NCBI GenBank assembly: GCA_963843945.1
Contig: CAWJMF010000002.1
Span: forward strand, 744,001-808,000
Direction: 5' to 3'
Source: CAWJMF01 sp963843945
GTDB taxonomy: Bacteria > Vulcanimicrobiota > Vulcanimicrobiia > Vulcanimicrobiales > Vulcanimicrobiaceae
DNA: 64,000 nucleotides
Part shown: in pieces, positions 52,016 through 60,597 of the stretch
Position numbering within the stretch: position 1 is the stretch's first letter
Layout of the letters: every line of letters starts with the position of its first letter
Notes under the pieces: generated by a model
What the model saw: the letters and a program-made list of their open reading frames with translations, nothing else
Databases searched by the model: none
Told to the model about the DNA's origin: nothing
Position numbers and translations under genes: made by a program

Positions 52016-52666
52016 CTAAATCTCATAAGCCCACGCCAGTTCGTCGCTCGCGGCGCCGCTCCCGTGCAGGTAGTAGGCTGCGGCAGCGCAGGCGTAGCGC
52101 GCGATCGGATCGATTTCGAGATTGAGACGGTCGCCCGCGCTCTTGCTTCCGAAGGTCGTGCGCGCGAGCGTTTCGGGAACGAGCGCGATCTCGAAGCGGC
52201 CGCCGTGCACCGCGGCGACCGTGAGGCTCACGCCGTCGAGCGCAACGTATCCTTTGGCGACGAGATAGGGTTCGAGCTCGGGTGCTAGCTCCAAGCTCAG
52301 CCGAAAGCCTTGGCCTTCCGGCACCTTGGCGAGGATCGGCACGGTCGCGTCGACGTGACCGTAGACGAGGTGCCCGCCGATGCGCTCGCCCAGACGCAAC
52401 GACAACTCGAGATTGACGCGGTCGCCCGCGCGCAAACTGCCGAGTGCCGAGCGTTCGAGCGTTTCCGGCACCACGTCGAACGCGCACAAGCGCGCGTCAT
52501 GCGACGCGACCGTCAAGCAAACGCCGTCGATTGCGATCGAATCCTTGTCGGCGATGCCTTCGGCAATCGCCTCCGGTGCTTCGATTTCCAAGCGAACGCC
52601 GCCGCGCGGGTCGGGCTCGAGCGCGGCGACGCGCGCGAGGTGCGAGATCAAACCACCGAACATCAA
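52016..52666 (-). CDS. ribE: Riboflavin synthase alpha subunit
   Basis: The 216-residue enzyme converts two molecules of dimethylribityllumazine to riboflavin. It shows the duplicated half-domain design: IAIDGVCLTVASHDARL with FDVVPETLERSALGSLRAGD in the first half, and VALDGVSLTVAAVHGGR with IALVPETLARTTFGSKSAGD in the second. HLVYGHVDATVPI links the halves. The N-terminus is MMFGGLISHLARV instead of the nearly invariant MFTGIVEE, an unusual change near the active site. The ATG overlaps the ribD stop by 4 bases. Confidence 0.88.
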   Translation of the reverse strand: MMFGGLISHLARVAALEPDPRGGVRLEIEAPEAIAEGIADKDSIAIDGVCLTVASHDARLCAFDVVPETLERSALGSLRAGDRVNLELSLRLGERIGGHLVYGHVDATVPILAKVPEGQGFRLSLELAPELEPYLVAKGYVALDGVSLTVAAVHGGRFEIALVPETLARTTFGSKSAGDRLNLEIDPIARYACAAAAYYLHGSGAASDELAWAYEI

Positions 52667-53734
52667 TTCTCCTCGACCGGCCGCATCGAGACGAGCAAAT
52701 CGTCACCCAACTGCTCGATGCGATCGAAGTGCAATGCGCCCGTCGCCGAGGCATCGCCGGCGAGCGCTGGAACGGCTTGCGGGTTTGCCAGCAAGCGCGG
52801 CGCGACGAGCCAGTCGATCCGATCGACGAGCCGCCGTTCCAGCAACCGCGCCGCGAGCGTCGGTCCGCCCTCACACAGCACGCTCGAGACGCCGCGAGCT
52901 TTAAGGGCGCGCATGGCTGCGGCCAAGTCGAGAACCGGTGCGTCCTCGTCGCCGACGAAAACGAGCTCGGCGACGTCCGCCAGGGGAGCGAACCGCTCTT
53001 GCAGGCCGCGCGGCGCGAGCACGATCGTCGGGGCGTAGCCCTCGACGCGCTCGAAGATGCGGCGGCCCGGCATCGACCGGTGCGTCTTCGCACGCGACGA
53101 TGCGCCGGTAGGGCGTCCGGCGCGAATGCGGCGGCCGCACCGTTAATTGCGGATCGTCCACGCGAACCGTTCCGGCGCCGACCATGACCGCGTCGTACGC
53201 CGCGCGCAACTCGCGCACGTAGGCTCGCGCAGCCTCCCCGGTCAGCCAGTGCGAACCCGGCCGGGGCGCGACGTAGCCATCGAGCGAGGCGGCGAGTTTG
53301 AGGCGCAGGTACGGCCGCTCGTGACGCGCCGCGACCGAAAAATCCTCGATCAGCGCGAAGGCCCAGGGGTCGTCGGCGACCTCGACGTCGAGTCCCGCCG
53401 CGCGCAGCCGGGCGAGGCCGCGCCCTTCGGTAATCGGGTTCGGATCGAGCGCGCCGATCACGACGCGCGCGACGCCTGCGTCGATGACGGCCTGCGAGCA
53501 CGGCGCCGTCAAGCCTTGGTGATCGCACGGTTCGAGCGTCACGTACAACGTTGCTCCGCGCGCTTCGCGCGCGGCCTCGAGGGCTTCGGCTTCGGCGTGC
53601 GCGAGACCGCGCTTGCGATGAAAGCCCTCGCCGAGCGTCACGCCGTCGCGCACCAGCGTCGCGCCCACGATCGGGTTGGGCGAGGTGCTGCCTTTGCCGC
53701 GCTCGGCGAGCTCGCAGGCTCGCGCGAGATACAT
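52663..53734 (-). CDS. ribD: Bifunctional deaminase/reductase RibD; one +1 break
   Basis: RibD performs the second and third steps of the GTP branch of riboflavin synthesis. The deaminase domain has GSTSPNPIVGATLV, GLAHAEAEALEAA (zinc His-Ala-Glu) and TLYVTLEPCDHQGLTAPCSQ with the two zinc cysteines. The reductase domain has PYLRLKLAASLDGYVAPRPG, VMVGAGTVRVDDPQLTVR, VSSVLCEGGPTLAARLLER and DLLVSMRPVEEN. An extra base near 53072 (between EDAPV and MPGRRIFERV) splits it. ATG 53734 precedes the first conserved residues (YLARACELAERG). It heads the ribD-ribE-dehydrogenase operon; no FMN riboswitch is visible upstream. Confidence 0.88.
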
Positions 53735-53751
53735 GCGATCGACCGCGTCGA

Positions 53752-54033
53752 TTACGGCTTGACCTCGACTCCGTGCCAGAAGGCGACCCGATCCTTGATT
53801 TGCTTGGCCGCATCTTTCGGTTCGGGATAGTACCAGGCCGCGTCGCGGTTTTCGGCGCCCTCGACGTCGAGCGTGTAGTAGCTGGCGACACCTTTCCACG
53901 GGCAGGTCGTGCGCGTAGCGCTCGGTTTGAAGAATTCCCGCTTAATCGAGGTTGCGGGGAAGTAGTGATTGCCCTCGACGACTTCGGTGTCGTTACTCTC
54001 GGCGAGGACGGTTCCGTTCCAAATGGCCTTCAT
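53752..54033 (-). CDS. DUF427 domain protein
   Basis: The 93-residue protein matches the DUF427 family: MKAIWNGTVLAESNDTEVVE, GNHYFPATSIKREFF, TTCPWKGVASYYTLDVEG and AAWYYPEPKDAAKQIKDRVA followed by FW. The conserved TxCPWKGxAxYY is present. Members are small cytosolic beta-rich proteins found across bacteria and fungi; function is not established. It overlaps the end of comF by 41 bases and lies just upstream of ribD. Confidence 0.85.
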   Translation of the reverse strand: MKAIWNGTVLAESNDTEVVEGNHYFPATSIKREFFKPSATRTTCPWKGVASYYTLDVEGAENRDAAWYYPEPKDAAKQIKDRVAFWHGVEVKP

Positions 54034-54667
54034 GCTGCTCCTGTCGGTGGGCGGCGCGCTCGGCTCGGGCGATCGCGAGTGCTCCCTCGACTCGAGCACC
54101 GGCGCGTTCGAGCGTGGCGGTGCAGTCGCGAAGCGTCGCGCCGGTCGTGACGACGTCGTCCACGAGCAGAACCGCAAGACCCCGCGCGAGCGATGCACTT
54201 TCGCACGCGAAGCGTCCGCGGGCCTCTAGACGCGCGTTGCGGTCGCGGCCTTGCTGCGCCGCACCTGCCGCCCGAAGCAGCGCAAGCGCCGGCAAACCGC
54301 AGCAGCGCTCGAGTTCCGCGGCCAGCAGGCGGCCCTGATCGAAGCCGCGCAGCGAGCGGCGCCGGCGGGTGGTCGGGACGGCCACCAGAACCCGGCCCGG
54401 GTGCAAGAGGTGCGCTCCGGCCCGGGCCAGTCCGGCAGCGAAGACGGGCGCGAGGTCGCGCCGCCCGGCCTTTAACGCCAAGACCGCGCGGCGCAGCGCT
54501 CCCGCATAGCTGCCCAGTGCGACGACCGGCGCGGCGCCGACGTGAAAGCTCAGCCGTTCGCCGGGCGAAGGACGGCACGCGGCGCACAAGACCGCGCCGG
54601 CGTGCCGGCAGCCGGCGCAGCTTGGCGGATACAAAAACGCCAGCGTTCGCTCGATCACGCCGCTCAA
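53993..54667 (-). CDS. comF: ComF family protein (phosphoribosyltransferase fold)
   Basis: The 224-residue protein has the N-terminal zinc-finger of ComF proteins (FLYPPSCAGCRHAGAVLCAA with C-x2-C and a further C-x2-C pair), the alpha-helical part with GALRRAVLALKAGRRDLAPV, the TTRRRRSLRGFDQG motif, and the PRTase signature AVLLVDDVVTTGATLRDCTA near residue 170. ComF-type proteins help single-strand DNA uptake in competent bacteria. No other competence gene is in the window. The 3' end overlaps the DUF427 start. Confidence 0.88.
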   Translation of the reverse strand: MSGVIERTLAFLYPPSCAGCRHAGAVLCAACRPSPGERLSFHVGAAPVVALGSYAGALRRAVLALKAGRRDLAPVFAAGLARAGAHLLHPGRVLVAVPTTRRRRSLRGFDQGRLLAAELERCCGLPALALLRAAGAAQQGRDRNARLEARGRFACESASLARGLAVLLVDDVVTTGATLRDCTATLERAGARVEGALAIARAERAAHRQEQHEGHLERNRPRRE

Positions 54668-54689
54668 CTGCGACGAGGCGTGCCTGCGG

Positions 54690-55340
54690 CTAGCTGCTGT
54701 TGCCGCACCATTCGGAGATCGCCGCGGCGATTTCGTCCGGCGCGTCTTCCCAAATGTAGTGCCCCGCGCCCGGCAAGATCACGGTCCGGTGATCGGCGAA
54801 GGCCGCTTCAAAGCGGGCCCGCTCTTTCGGCCGGAAGGCGAAATCCGCGTCGCCCCACACAATCAAAGCCGGCTTGGATTTCAACGCGTCGAGCGCGCGT
54901 TCGCTGCGCGCGAGAAACTCCCGCGAGCGCACGATGCTGCGGGGAAACACGTAGCTCGGCATGCGCCGCTCGCGCGTCGGCAAGGGGCGGCGATAGGCTT
55001 CGAGCACGTCGTCGCTGACGCGCGAGCGCTTGATGCCGGCCGGAACGAAGACGTTGACAAACGCGTTCCCGCGCAGGATCGCGAGCTTGCCGATCGGGCC
55101 GCCGACCACGCGCGAGAACGCTTCGAAGTGAAAGTCGCCGTTGACGGGCCAGCACCACGTGTTGCCGATGACGAGACGTTCGATCCGGTCCGGCTCGGCG
55201 CCGGCAACCGCAAGGCCGATCGGACCACCCCAATCCTGGACGACCGGCGTGAACGCGCCGAGCTCGAGGCGCTCGAATGGGAAGCTTCCGGGTGCGAGCG
55301 CGAACGTGCGCTCGGCGAAGGACGCTTCCGGGACCGTCAC
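54690..55340 (-). CDS. N-terminally truncated haloalkane dehalogenase-like alpha/beta hydrolase
   Basis: From GTG 55340, which overlaps the pfk stop (GTGA), the 216-residue product aligns with haloalkane dehalogenases from the nucleophile onward: FTPVVQDWGGPIGLAVAGAE (nucleophile Asp), LVIGNTWCWPVNGDFHFEAF, YVFPRSIVRSREFLARSERA, ALIVWGDADFAFRPKERARF (acid) and VILPGAGHYIWEDAPDEIAA with the catalytic His. The first about 85-100 residues of the family, which hold the HGNP oxyanion motif, are missing; only about 28 unrelated residues precede. A whole enzyme is therefore not predicted, and it may be a remnant. The downstream part is well preserved. Confidence 0.7.
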   Translation of the reverse strand: MTVPEASFAERTFALAPGSFPFERLELGAFTPVVQDWGGPIGLAVAGAEPDRIERLVIGNTWCWPVNGDFHFEAFSRVVGGPIGKLAILRGNAFVNVFVPAGIKRSRVSDDVLEAYRRPLPTRERRMPSYVFPRSIVRSREFLARSERALDALKSKPALIVWGDADFAFRPKERARFEAAFADHRTVILPGAGHYIWEDAPDEIAAAISEWCGNSS

Positions 55341-56611
55341 CGTACCTTGGCCGGGCTTGTGCGAAGCGGGACCGTCTCCTCGACGACGTGCGCGAAACGC
55401 GCGACGAACGCTTCCGGCGCGAGGCCGGCGATCGCCGCCAGCTCGTCGACCTTCGGCGCTTCGAGATCGGCCCGTTCGAGGCGCGTCATGAAACGCCGTG
55501 CCGTTTGATAGACGTCGCTGCGCGTGTCGACGCGGCGAATGCGGATGCGGCCGGTCTCGGGGTCGAGCAGGTCGCTCAGCGCGAGCGGCTCGACGCGATC
55601 GTCCTTAAGGGTGATCAGCGCGCCTGAGCCGCCTTCGAGCAAGTAGCGCACCGCGCCGGAGCCGAGCTCCCGGGTGTATTCGATGTCGAACGGACTCGGC
55701 GGCGCGCAGCGCAACTCGTAGCCGATGTCTTTGAGTACGAACCCGACACCCAGGCCGAGTTCCTTGAGCTTCTTCCCGACGGCTTCCCGCACGACCGGGC
55801 CGATCGGGATGTCCGCCAGCCGCACGTGGCCGAATGAATCGCGCGGTGCCGACTCGAGCTTCGCGATCTCGGCAGGGTCGAACTTCTCGACGAGCCCTTC
55901 CGCGACGATCGCCACGCCGTCGTCGTGTCCGTGAAGCTTGCGTTTGAGAATCGATCCCGCGATCGTGCCCGCAATCAAATCGAGGGTGGGATGCTCGAAC
56001 TCTTCGGGGATGATCGCGAGCGCGGCATATGACGCGGAGCAGATGCCGAGCGCGAGCGAGCCGGAGGTCCGCCCCATTGCAACCACGATGTACCAGCGAC
56101 CCGTCGAGCGCGCGTCTTCGATGAGGGCTTCGACTTCGCGCGTGCCGGTGGCCCGCGCGGTTTCGAAGCCGAACGTCGGGGTCGAGCCTTGTAGCGGTAA
56201 ATCGTTGTCGATCGTCTTCGGAACCGACGCGACTTGGATCGCGCCGGCCGCCGCTTCGGCGATCTTCCCGGCGCCGAAGGTCGTGTCGTCGCCGCCGATG
56301 CAGACCAGCCGCGTGATCCCGAGTTCCTCGAGCGCGCGTACGGCGTTCGTCACGAGCGCAGGGTCGGCGGCGGGGTTCACGCGCGCGGTCTTCAGCATCG
56401 AGCCGCCGTGCGCGTGTATGCCGCGCACCGCGTCGCGCGTCAGCGGAACCGTGTGCGCGGTATTGCCTTGGGTAATCCAGCGGAACCCGTCGAGCAGGCC
56501 GACGACTTCGTAGCCGCTATTGATCGCTTCGATGGTCGCCGCGGCGATGACGCCGTTGATGCCGGGAGCGGGCCCGCCGCCGACGAGAATGCCGAACTTT
56601 CCGTCACTCAT
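55337..56611 (-). CDS. 6-phosphofructokinase, probably pyrophosphate-dependent
   Basis: The 424-residue protein has FGILVGGGPAPGINGVIAAA at the N-terminus, GGSMLKTARVNP, VCIGGDDTTFGAGKIAEAA, VASVPKTIDNDLPLQ, and later MGRTSGSLALGI and IIPEEFEH. In ATP enzymes the first motif is GGDGS and the second PxTIDND with Gly; the Asp in GGDD and the Lys in PKTIDND are marks of PPi-dependent enzymes. It phosphorylates fructose-6-phosphate in a reversible reaction. ATG 56611 starts just before the core. It lies 17 bases after the nucleotidyltransferase gene. Confidence 0.85.
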   Translation of the reverse strand: MSDGKFGILVGGGPAPGINGVIAAATIEAINSGYEVVGLLDGFRWITQGNTAHTVPLTRDAVRGIHAHGGSMLKTARVNPAADPALVTNAVRALEELGITRLVCIGGDDTTFGAGKIAEAAAGAIQVASVPKTIDNDLPLQGSTPTFGFETARATGTREVEALIEDARSTGRWYIVVAMGRTSGSLALGICSASYAALAIIPEEFEHPTLDLIAGTIAGSILKRKLHGHDDGVAIVAEGLVEKFDPAEIAKLESAPRDSFGHVRLADIPIGPVVREAVGKKLKELGLGVGFVLKDIGYELRCAPPSPFDIEYTRELGSGAVRYLLEGGSGALITLKDDRVEPLALSDLLDPETGRIRIRRVDTRSDVYQTARRFMTRLERADLEAPKVDELAAIAGLAPEAFVARFAHVVEETVPLRTSPAKVR

Positions 56612-56628
56612 CGGCGCGCGTCGGCCCC

Positions 56629-57660
56629 TTACGTCGCGACGGCGTCGGGTTCGTTCGCGACGATCGCGTCGCGCAGTTCCTCGCCGGCGCCGACGGCGTA
56701 GTTGTTGCCGACGATGCTGTCGCTGATCCGTGCAGCTTCGCCGGCGCTGACGCCGTCCCACAGGATCGAGCGCTCGACCCGTACGCCCGGGCCGAGGACG
56801 ACTCCGTCGCCGAGGACGCTCGGACCGGCGATCTGCACGCCGTCGCCGAGCCGTACGCGGCGTCCGATGCGCACCGCGCCGCTGATTCGCACGCCGTCGC
56901 CGACGATCGCGTCCGGTGCGATGGCGGCGGTCCGCGGTCCCGAGAGCCGTACGCGTCCTTCGAGCACGTCGCGCGTCGCGCGGCGGTACTCGCCCGGCGT
57001 CCCGATGTCGCACCAGTAGGCGCCGGGCATCTCGAGCCCGTAGAACGCCGCGCCCTCGCGCTGCAGTTGCGGAAAGACGTTTTTGCCGAAGTCCCAGAAC
57101 GTCGCGGGCGGAATGCGCTCGAAGATGCCAGGTTCGAAGACGTAGATCCCCGTGTTGATGAGCTTCGATTTTTCCGTACCCGGCGCGGGCTTCTCTTGAA
57201 AGCCGACGATGCGGCCGCGCGCGTCGAGCACGACGACGCCGTAGTGTGAGACGTCGCTTCCCGCTACGAGCGCGATCGTCGCGAGCGCTTCGCGCTCGGC
57301 ATGAAACGCCGTGACGGCCGACAGGTCGAGATCGGTCAAGTCGTCGCAGCCGACGACGACGAATGTGTCCTCAAAGAACGGCTCCATCTGCTTGACCGCG
57401 CCCGCGCTGCCGAGCAATTCCGGCTCGCGCAGGTAGTGCAGGCGCACGCCGAATTCGGAACCGTCGCCGAAGCGCTGCTCGATCGCGTCGCCTAAGTAGT
57501 GCACGTTGATTGCGATCTCGTCGATTCCAAACGAGTGCAAGTAGCGGATGACGTGCGCCGTATTCGGCTCGCCGGCGATCGGCACGAGGGGTTTGGGGAT
57601 CTCTTTGGTGAGCGGATACAGCCGCGTCGAAAGGCCACCCGCAAGGATCATGCCCTTCAT
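56629..57660 (-). CDS. Sugar-1-phosphate nucleotidyltransferase with left-handed beta-helix
   Basis: The 343-residue protein has the nucleotidyltransferase signature MKGMILAGGLSTRLYPLTKE followed by IPKPLVPIAGEP, LGSAGAVKQMEPFF, VVVGCDDLTDLDLSAV, GFQEKPAPGT and LINTGIYVFEPGIF. A C-terminal hexapeptide-repeat region follows (AIVGDGVRISGAVRIGRRVR, VQIAGPSVLGDGVVLGPGVR). It makes an NDP-sugar, probably GDP-mannose or dTDP/UDP-glucose; the base cannot be told. It is next to a WecG-type transferase, so it may feed an extracellular polysaccharide. Confidence 0.85.
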   Translation of the reverse strand: MKGMILAGGLSTRLYPLTKEIPKPLVPIAGEPNTAHVIRYLHSFGIDEIAINVHYLGDAIEQRFGDGSEFGVRLHYLREPELLGSAGAVKQMEPFFEDTFVVVGCDDLTDLDLSAVTAFHAEREALATIALVAGSDVSHYGVVVLDARGRIVGFQEKPAPGTEKSKLINTGIYVFEPGIFERIPPATFWDFGKNVFPQLQREGAAFYGLEMPGAYWCDIGTPGEYRRATRDVLEGRVRLSGPRTAAIAPDAIVGDGVRISGAVRIGRRVRLGDGVQIAGPSVLGDGVVLGPGVRVERSILWDGVSAGEAARISDSIVGNNYAVGAGEELRDAIVANEPDAVAT

Positions 57661-58403
57661 GCGGCCGGCCCCGGACGGTGCGTGGCGCGCTCGACGAGCG
57701 CGAGCGCAACGAACTTCGGCAGCGCGAGTTGGCGGCGCCAGCGCGCCGGTTCGCGAACGAGCCGGTAGAGCCACTCGAGATTGAGCCGGCGCCAAACCTC
57801 CGGGGCGCGGGCGACGTTGCCGGCGATCACGTCGAACGAACCACCGACGCCGATCCCCGCACCGCAGCCGCACTCGCCGAGCCGCCGCGCCAGCCACAGC
57901 TCTTGGCGGGGCGAGCCTAAGCCGGCCAGCAAGACGCGCGCGCCGCTCGCGTGGATCGTCCGCGTCACTGCGTCATCCTCATCGGCGGCAAAGTAGCCGT
58001 CGCGAGCGCCGGCGATACGCAAGCCGGGGTGCCGCCCCGCGAGTACGGCTGCCGCCCGCGCAGCCGTGTCGCCCTTGCCGCCCAGAAAGTACACCGGCAA
58101 ACCTTCCCGGGCGAGCGCTTCGCACAGCGGGTCGATCAGCTCGACGCCCGCCACGCGTTCGCGCAGCGCCGCGCCCTGCAAGCGCGCCGCGAACAGGACG
58201 CCGACCGTATCGCACAGCGAGAGGGCGCTGGCGTTGACGACCTCCCGAAACTGCGGGTCGTTTTGCGCGCAGACGATCATCTCGGTGCCCAGCGTGACGA
58301 CCAGCGACGGCCGGCTGCCGCGTGCAAAGCCGACGATGCGTTCGACGGCTTCGGCCGTGCCGACCGCGTCGACGCGGCAACCCAAGACCGTCGCCTGCGT
58401 CAC
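57657..58403 (-). CDS. WecG/TagA/CpsF family glycosyltransferase
   Basis: Starting at GTG 58403 the product has 248 residues: ATVLGCRVDAVGTAEAVERI, VVTLGTEMIVCAQNDPQFR, ALSLCDTVGVLFAARLQG, LPVYFLGGKGDTAARAAAVL, RVLLAGLGSPRQELWLARR and GIGVGGSFDVIAGNVARAPE, then LNLEWLYRLVREPARWRR. This matches GT26 enzymes, which add N-acetylmannosamine(uronic acid) to lipid-linked sugars. The usual Asp in ADG is replaced by LCDTVG, still with Asp. It overlaps the nucleotidyltransferase ATG and follows dapA by 2 bases. Confidence 0.85.
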   Translation of the reverse strand: MTQATVLGCRVDAVGTAEAVERIVGFARGSRPSLVVTLGTEMIVCAQNDPQFREVVNASALSLCDTVGVLFAARLQGAALRERVAGVELIDPLCEALAREGLPVYFLGGKGDTAARAAAVLAGRHPGLRIAGARDGYFAADEDDAVTRTIHASGARVLLAGLGSPRQELWLARRLGECGCGAGIGVGGSFDVIAGNVARAPEVWRRLNLEWLYRLVREPARWRRQLALPKFVALALVERATHRPGPAA

Positions 58404-58405
58404 GC

Positions 58406-59335
58406 CTAAGAAGCCGCCGCGAGGCCGGGGGTGCGGGCGCGCTCGCGATACGGCGCGAGCAGCGCCCCGAGACGCTCCGCCAGCGCCGGCGGAATCGCGC
58501 CGAGCGGCGAACGGCACGGACCGCACGCGAAGCCGAGTTCGTTCGCGGCCCACTTGACCGGAATCGGACTCGTCGTTGCAAACAAGGCCGCGAACAGTTC
58601 CGACAGGCTGAGATGAATCTCGGCTGCCCGCGCCACGTTGCCGGCATCGTGCGCGACGAGCATCTCGCGCAGTTCGCGCGCGCAGAGGTGCGAGGCGACG
58701 CCGATCAAGCCGTCCCCGCCTAGCGCGAGCGTCGGCAAAAAGAGGTAGTCGTCGCCCGACCAGAAGCCGAATCCGTCGGGCCGGTCGCGCAAGATCGTCG
58801 AGAACTGCGCGAAGTCCGCGCTCGACTCTTTGACCCCCGCGATGTTCGCGTGACGCTGCGCCAGTTCGAGCAGCGTTGCGGGAAGCATGTTCGTGCCCGT
58901 CCGTCCCGGAATGTTGTAGAGAATCACGGGGAGCGACGTCGCCTCCGCGATCGCGCCGAAGTGCCGCAGCAACCCGTCCTGGGTCGGTTTGTTATAGTAG
59001 GGAACGACCGCCAGAATCGCGTCGACGCCGCAAGCTTCCGCGGCCTTCGTGAGCTCCACCGAGTGGCGCGTGTTGTTCGTCCCGGTTCCCGCAACGATCG
59101 AGCCGCTCGAGCCGAGCGCCTCTTTGCAGGCCCGAAAAAGCGCCAGCTTCTCGTCGTCCTCGAGCGCGGGAGACTCGCCCGTCGTGCCGCAGACGACGAG
59201 GCCGTCGTTTCCTTGCGCGATCAACCAACGCGCCAAGCGCGCGGCCTCGCGCAGATCGACCCGGTCGTTGCGGTCGAACGGCGTCAGCATCGCCGTCAAC
59301 AACCGGCCCACTCGTGGCGCTCGAGAAATGCTCAT
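58406..59335 (-). CDS. dapA: 4-hydroxy-tetrahydrodipicolinate synthase
   Basis: The 309-residue TIM-barrel aldolase joins pyruvate and aspartate semialdehyde, the first committed step to DAP and lysine. It shows LTAMLTPFDRNDRVDLREAA, GLVVCGTTGESPALEDDEKL, VVPYYNKPTQDGLLRHFGAI with the catalytic Tyr, YNIPGRTGTNM, and NIAGVKESSADFAQFS with the Schiff-base Lys. ATG 59335 overlaps the lysC stop by 4 bases. Part of the pcrA-dapB-asd-lysC-dapA operon. Confidence 0.95.
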   Translation of the reverse strand: MSISRAPRVGRLLTAMLTPFDRNDRVDLREAARLARWLIAQGNDGLVVCGTTGESPALEDDEKLALFRACKEALGSSGSIVAGTGTNNTRHSVELTKAAEACGVDAILAVVPYYNKPTQDGLLRHFGAIAEATSLPVILYNIPGRTGTNMLPATLLELAQRHANIAGVKESSADFAQFSTILRDRPDGFGFWSGDDYLFLPTLALGGDGLIGVASHLCARELREMLVAHDAGNVARAAEIHLSLSELFAALFATTSPIPVKWAANELGFACGPCRSPLGAIPPALAERLGALLAPYRERARTPGLAAAS

Positions 59336-60586
59336 CGGCTGCCTCCCGCAGAAAGTTCCGGTGCCGGGACGCCGCGGCCCAGCCGGAACGAGTCGTGTAT
59401 CGCTTGCTCCGCCCGAGCCACGTCCTCCTCGGCAACCAGCACCGAGATCGTGATGTTCGAGTCGGTGGAGTGAATGATCTCGATGCCGGCATCGTTGAGC
59501 GCGTGGACGACCCGGTACATGACGCCCGGCGTACCGCGCATTCCCGCGCCGACGATCGAGATCTTGCCGCAGTGCATCCGCACGCGGACGGCGAGGTTGA
59601 GATCGCCGAGCTCGCGGCGCACGATCTCGACCTTCTCGCTGTCGCAGATGAAGAAAATCCCGGCGTTGTTGACGTTGATCATGTCGACCGAAACGTCGCG
59701 CTCGGCGAGCCGCCGGAACGCTTCGAGTTCGAGCGCACTGCGAGCCTCGGCGTCGTCGATGTCGCCTTGAATGACGCGCACGAAGGTAACGTCGCGCAAG
59801 GCCGTCACGCCGCTGACCGGACGCAGGGAATCCGGCCGCGCGCCCTCGTCGATCGTCGTGCCGAAGTTGCTGCGCAAGCCTTTCACGACGTAGGGGGTGT
59901 GCGTGATACGCGCGTACTCCGCCGCGTTGGCGTGCATGACTTTGGCGCCGTCGGCGGCAAGCTCGACCATCTCGGCGTAGTTGACGCGGTCGACCGTGTG
60001 CGCGCCGGCGATGCGGCGCGGGTCGCCCGTCATGACCCCGCTGACGTCGGTAAAGATCTCGACCGCCTCGGAGCCAAGCGCGGCGCCGAGCGCGATCGCG
60101 CTCAAGTCGCTGCCGCCGCGGCCGAGCGTGGTTACCGCCCCGCCCGCGGTAACGCCCTGGAATCCCGCGATAACGGGGATGACGCCGCGTTCGAGCAGCT
60201 CGTTGACGTTGGACGGGTCGACGTGCAAAATCTTCGCGTCGCCGAAACTGTCGTCGGTGAGGATACCCGCTTGCGCGCCGGTCATTGCCTGCGCGTCGGC
60301 GCCCCACGAGGTCAGCAGTTCCGCGAAGATCGCGCAGGCGATCGACTCGCCGCATGAGAGCAGGAGGTCGCGGTTCGGACCCCCGCGCGTCGGACCGAGC
60401 AGTCCGAGCAGCGAGTCGGTCGCGTACGGCTCGGGCGCGCGCCCGAGCGCGGAGCAAATCACGACCGGCGAAGCGCCGCGCGCGCGCGCCTCGAGCACGC
60501 GCGAGGCTGCGATCTCGCGCAGCTCCGCCGAGGCGAGCGACGATCCCCCGAACTTCTGAACGATCGTTTTAATGACGAGACCTCAT
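59332..60586 (-). CDS. lysC: Aspartate kinase; start region unclear, probable +1 break at the N-terminus
   Basis: Aspartate kinase phosphorylates aspartate for lysine, threonine and methionine. The kinase part has VQKFGGSSLASAELREIAAS and VEIFTDVSGVMTGDPRRI with ITLGRGGSDLSAIALG-like TTLGRGGSDLSAIA; two ACT domains follow (VSVDMINVNN, IEIIHSTDSNITISVLV). The conserved start VIKTIVQKFGGSS has no normal start codon in its own frame: TGA is followed by ATT (60573). An ATG at 60586, one base out of frame, gives MRLVIKTIVQKFGG if a single T near 60577 is removed, matching the +1 pattern seen elsewhere. The alternative is a rare ATT start, with GAGGT well placed before it. Confidence 0.88.
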
Positions 60587-60597
60587 GCCTGCCGCCG

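Noticed and set aside
54690..55340. A full-length haloalkane dehalogenase with a frameshift upstream.
   Set aside because: The sequence upstream is the conserved end of phosphofructokinase in another frame, with no trace of the HGNP part on that strand.
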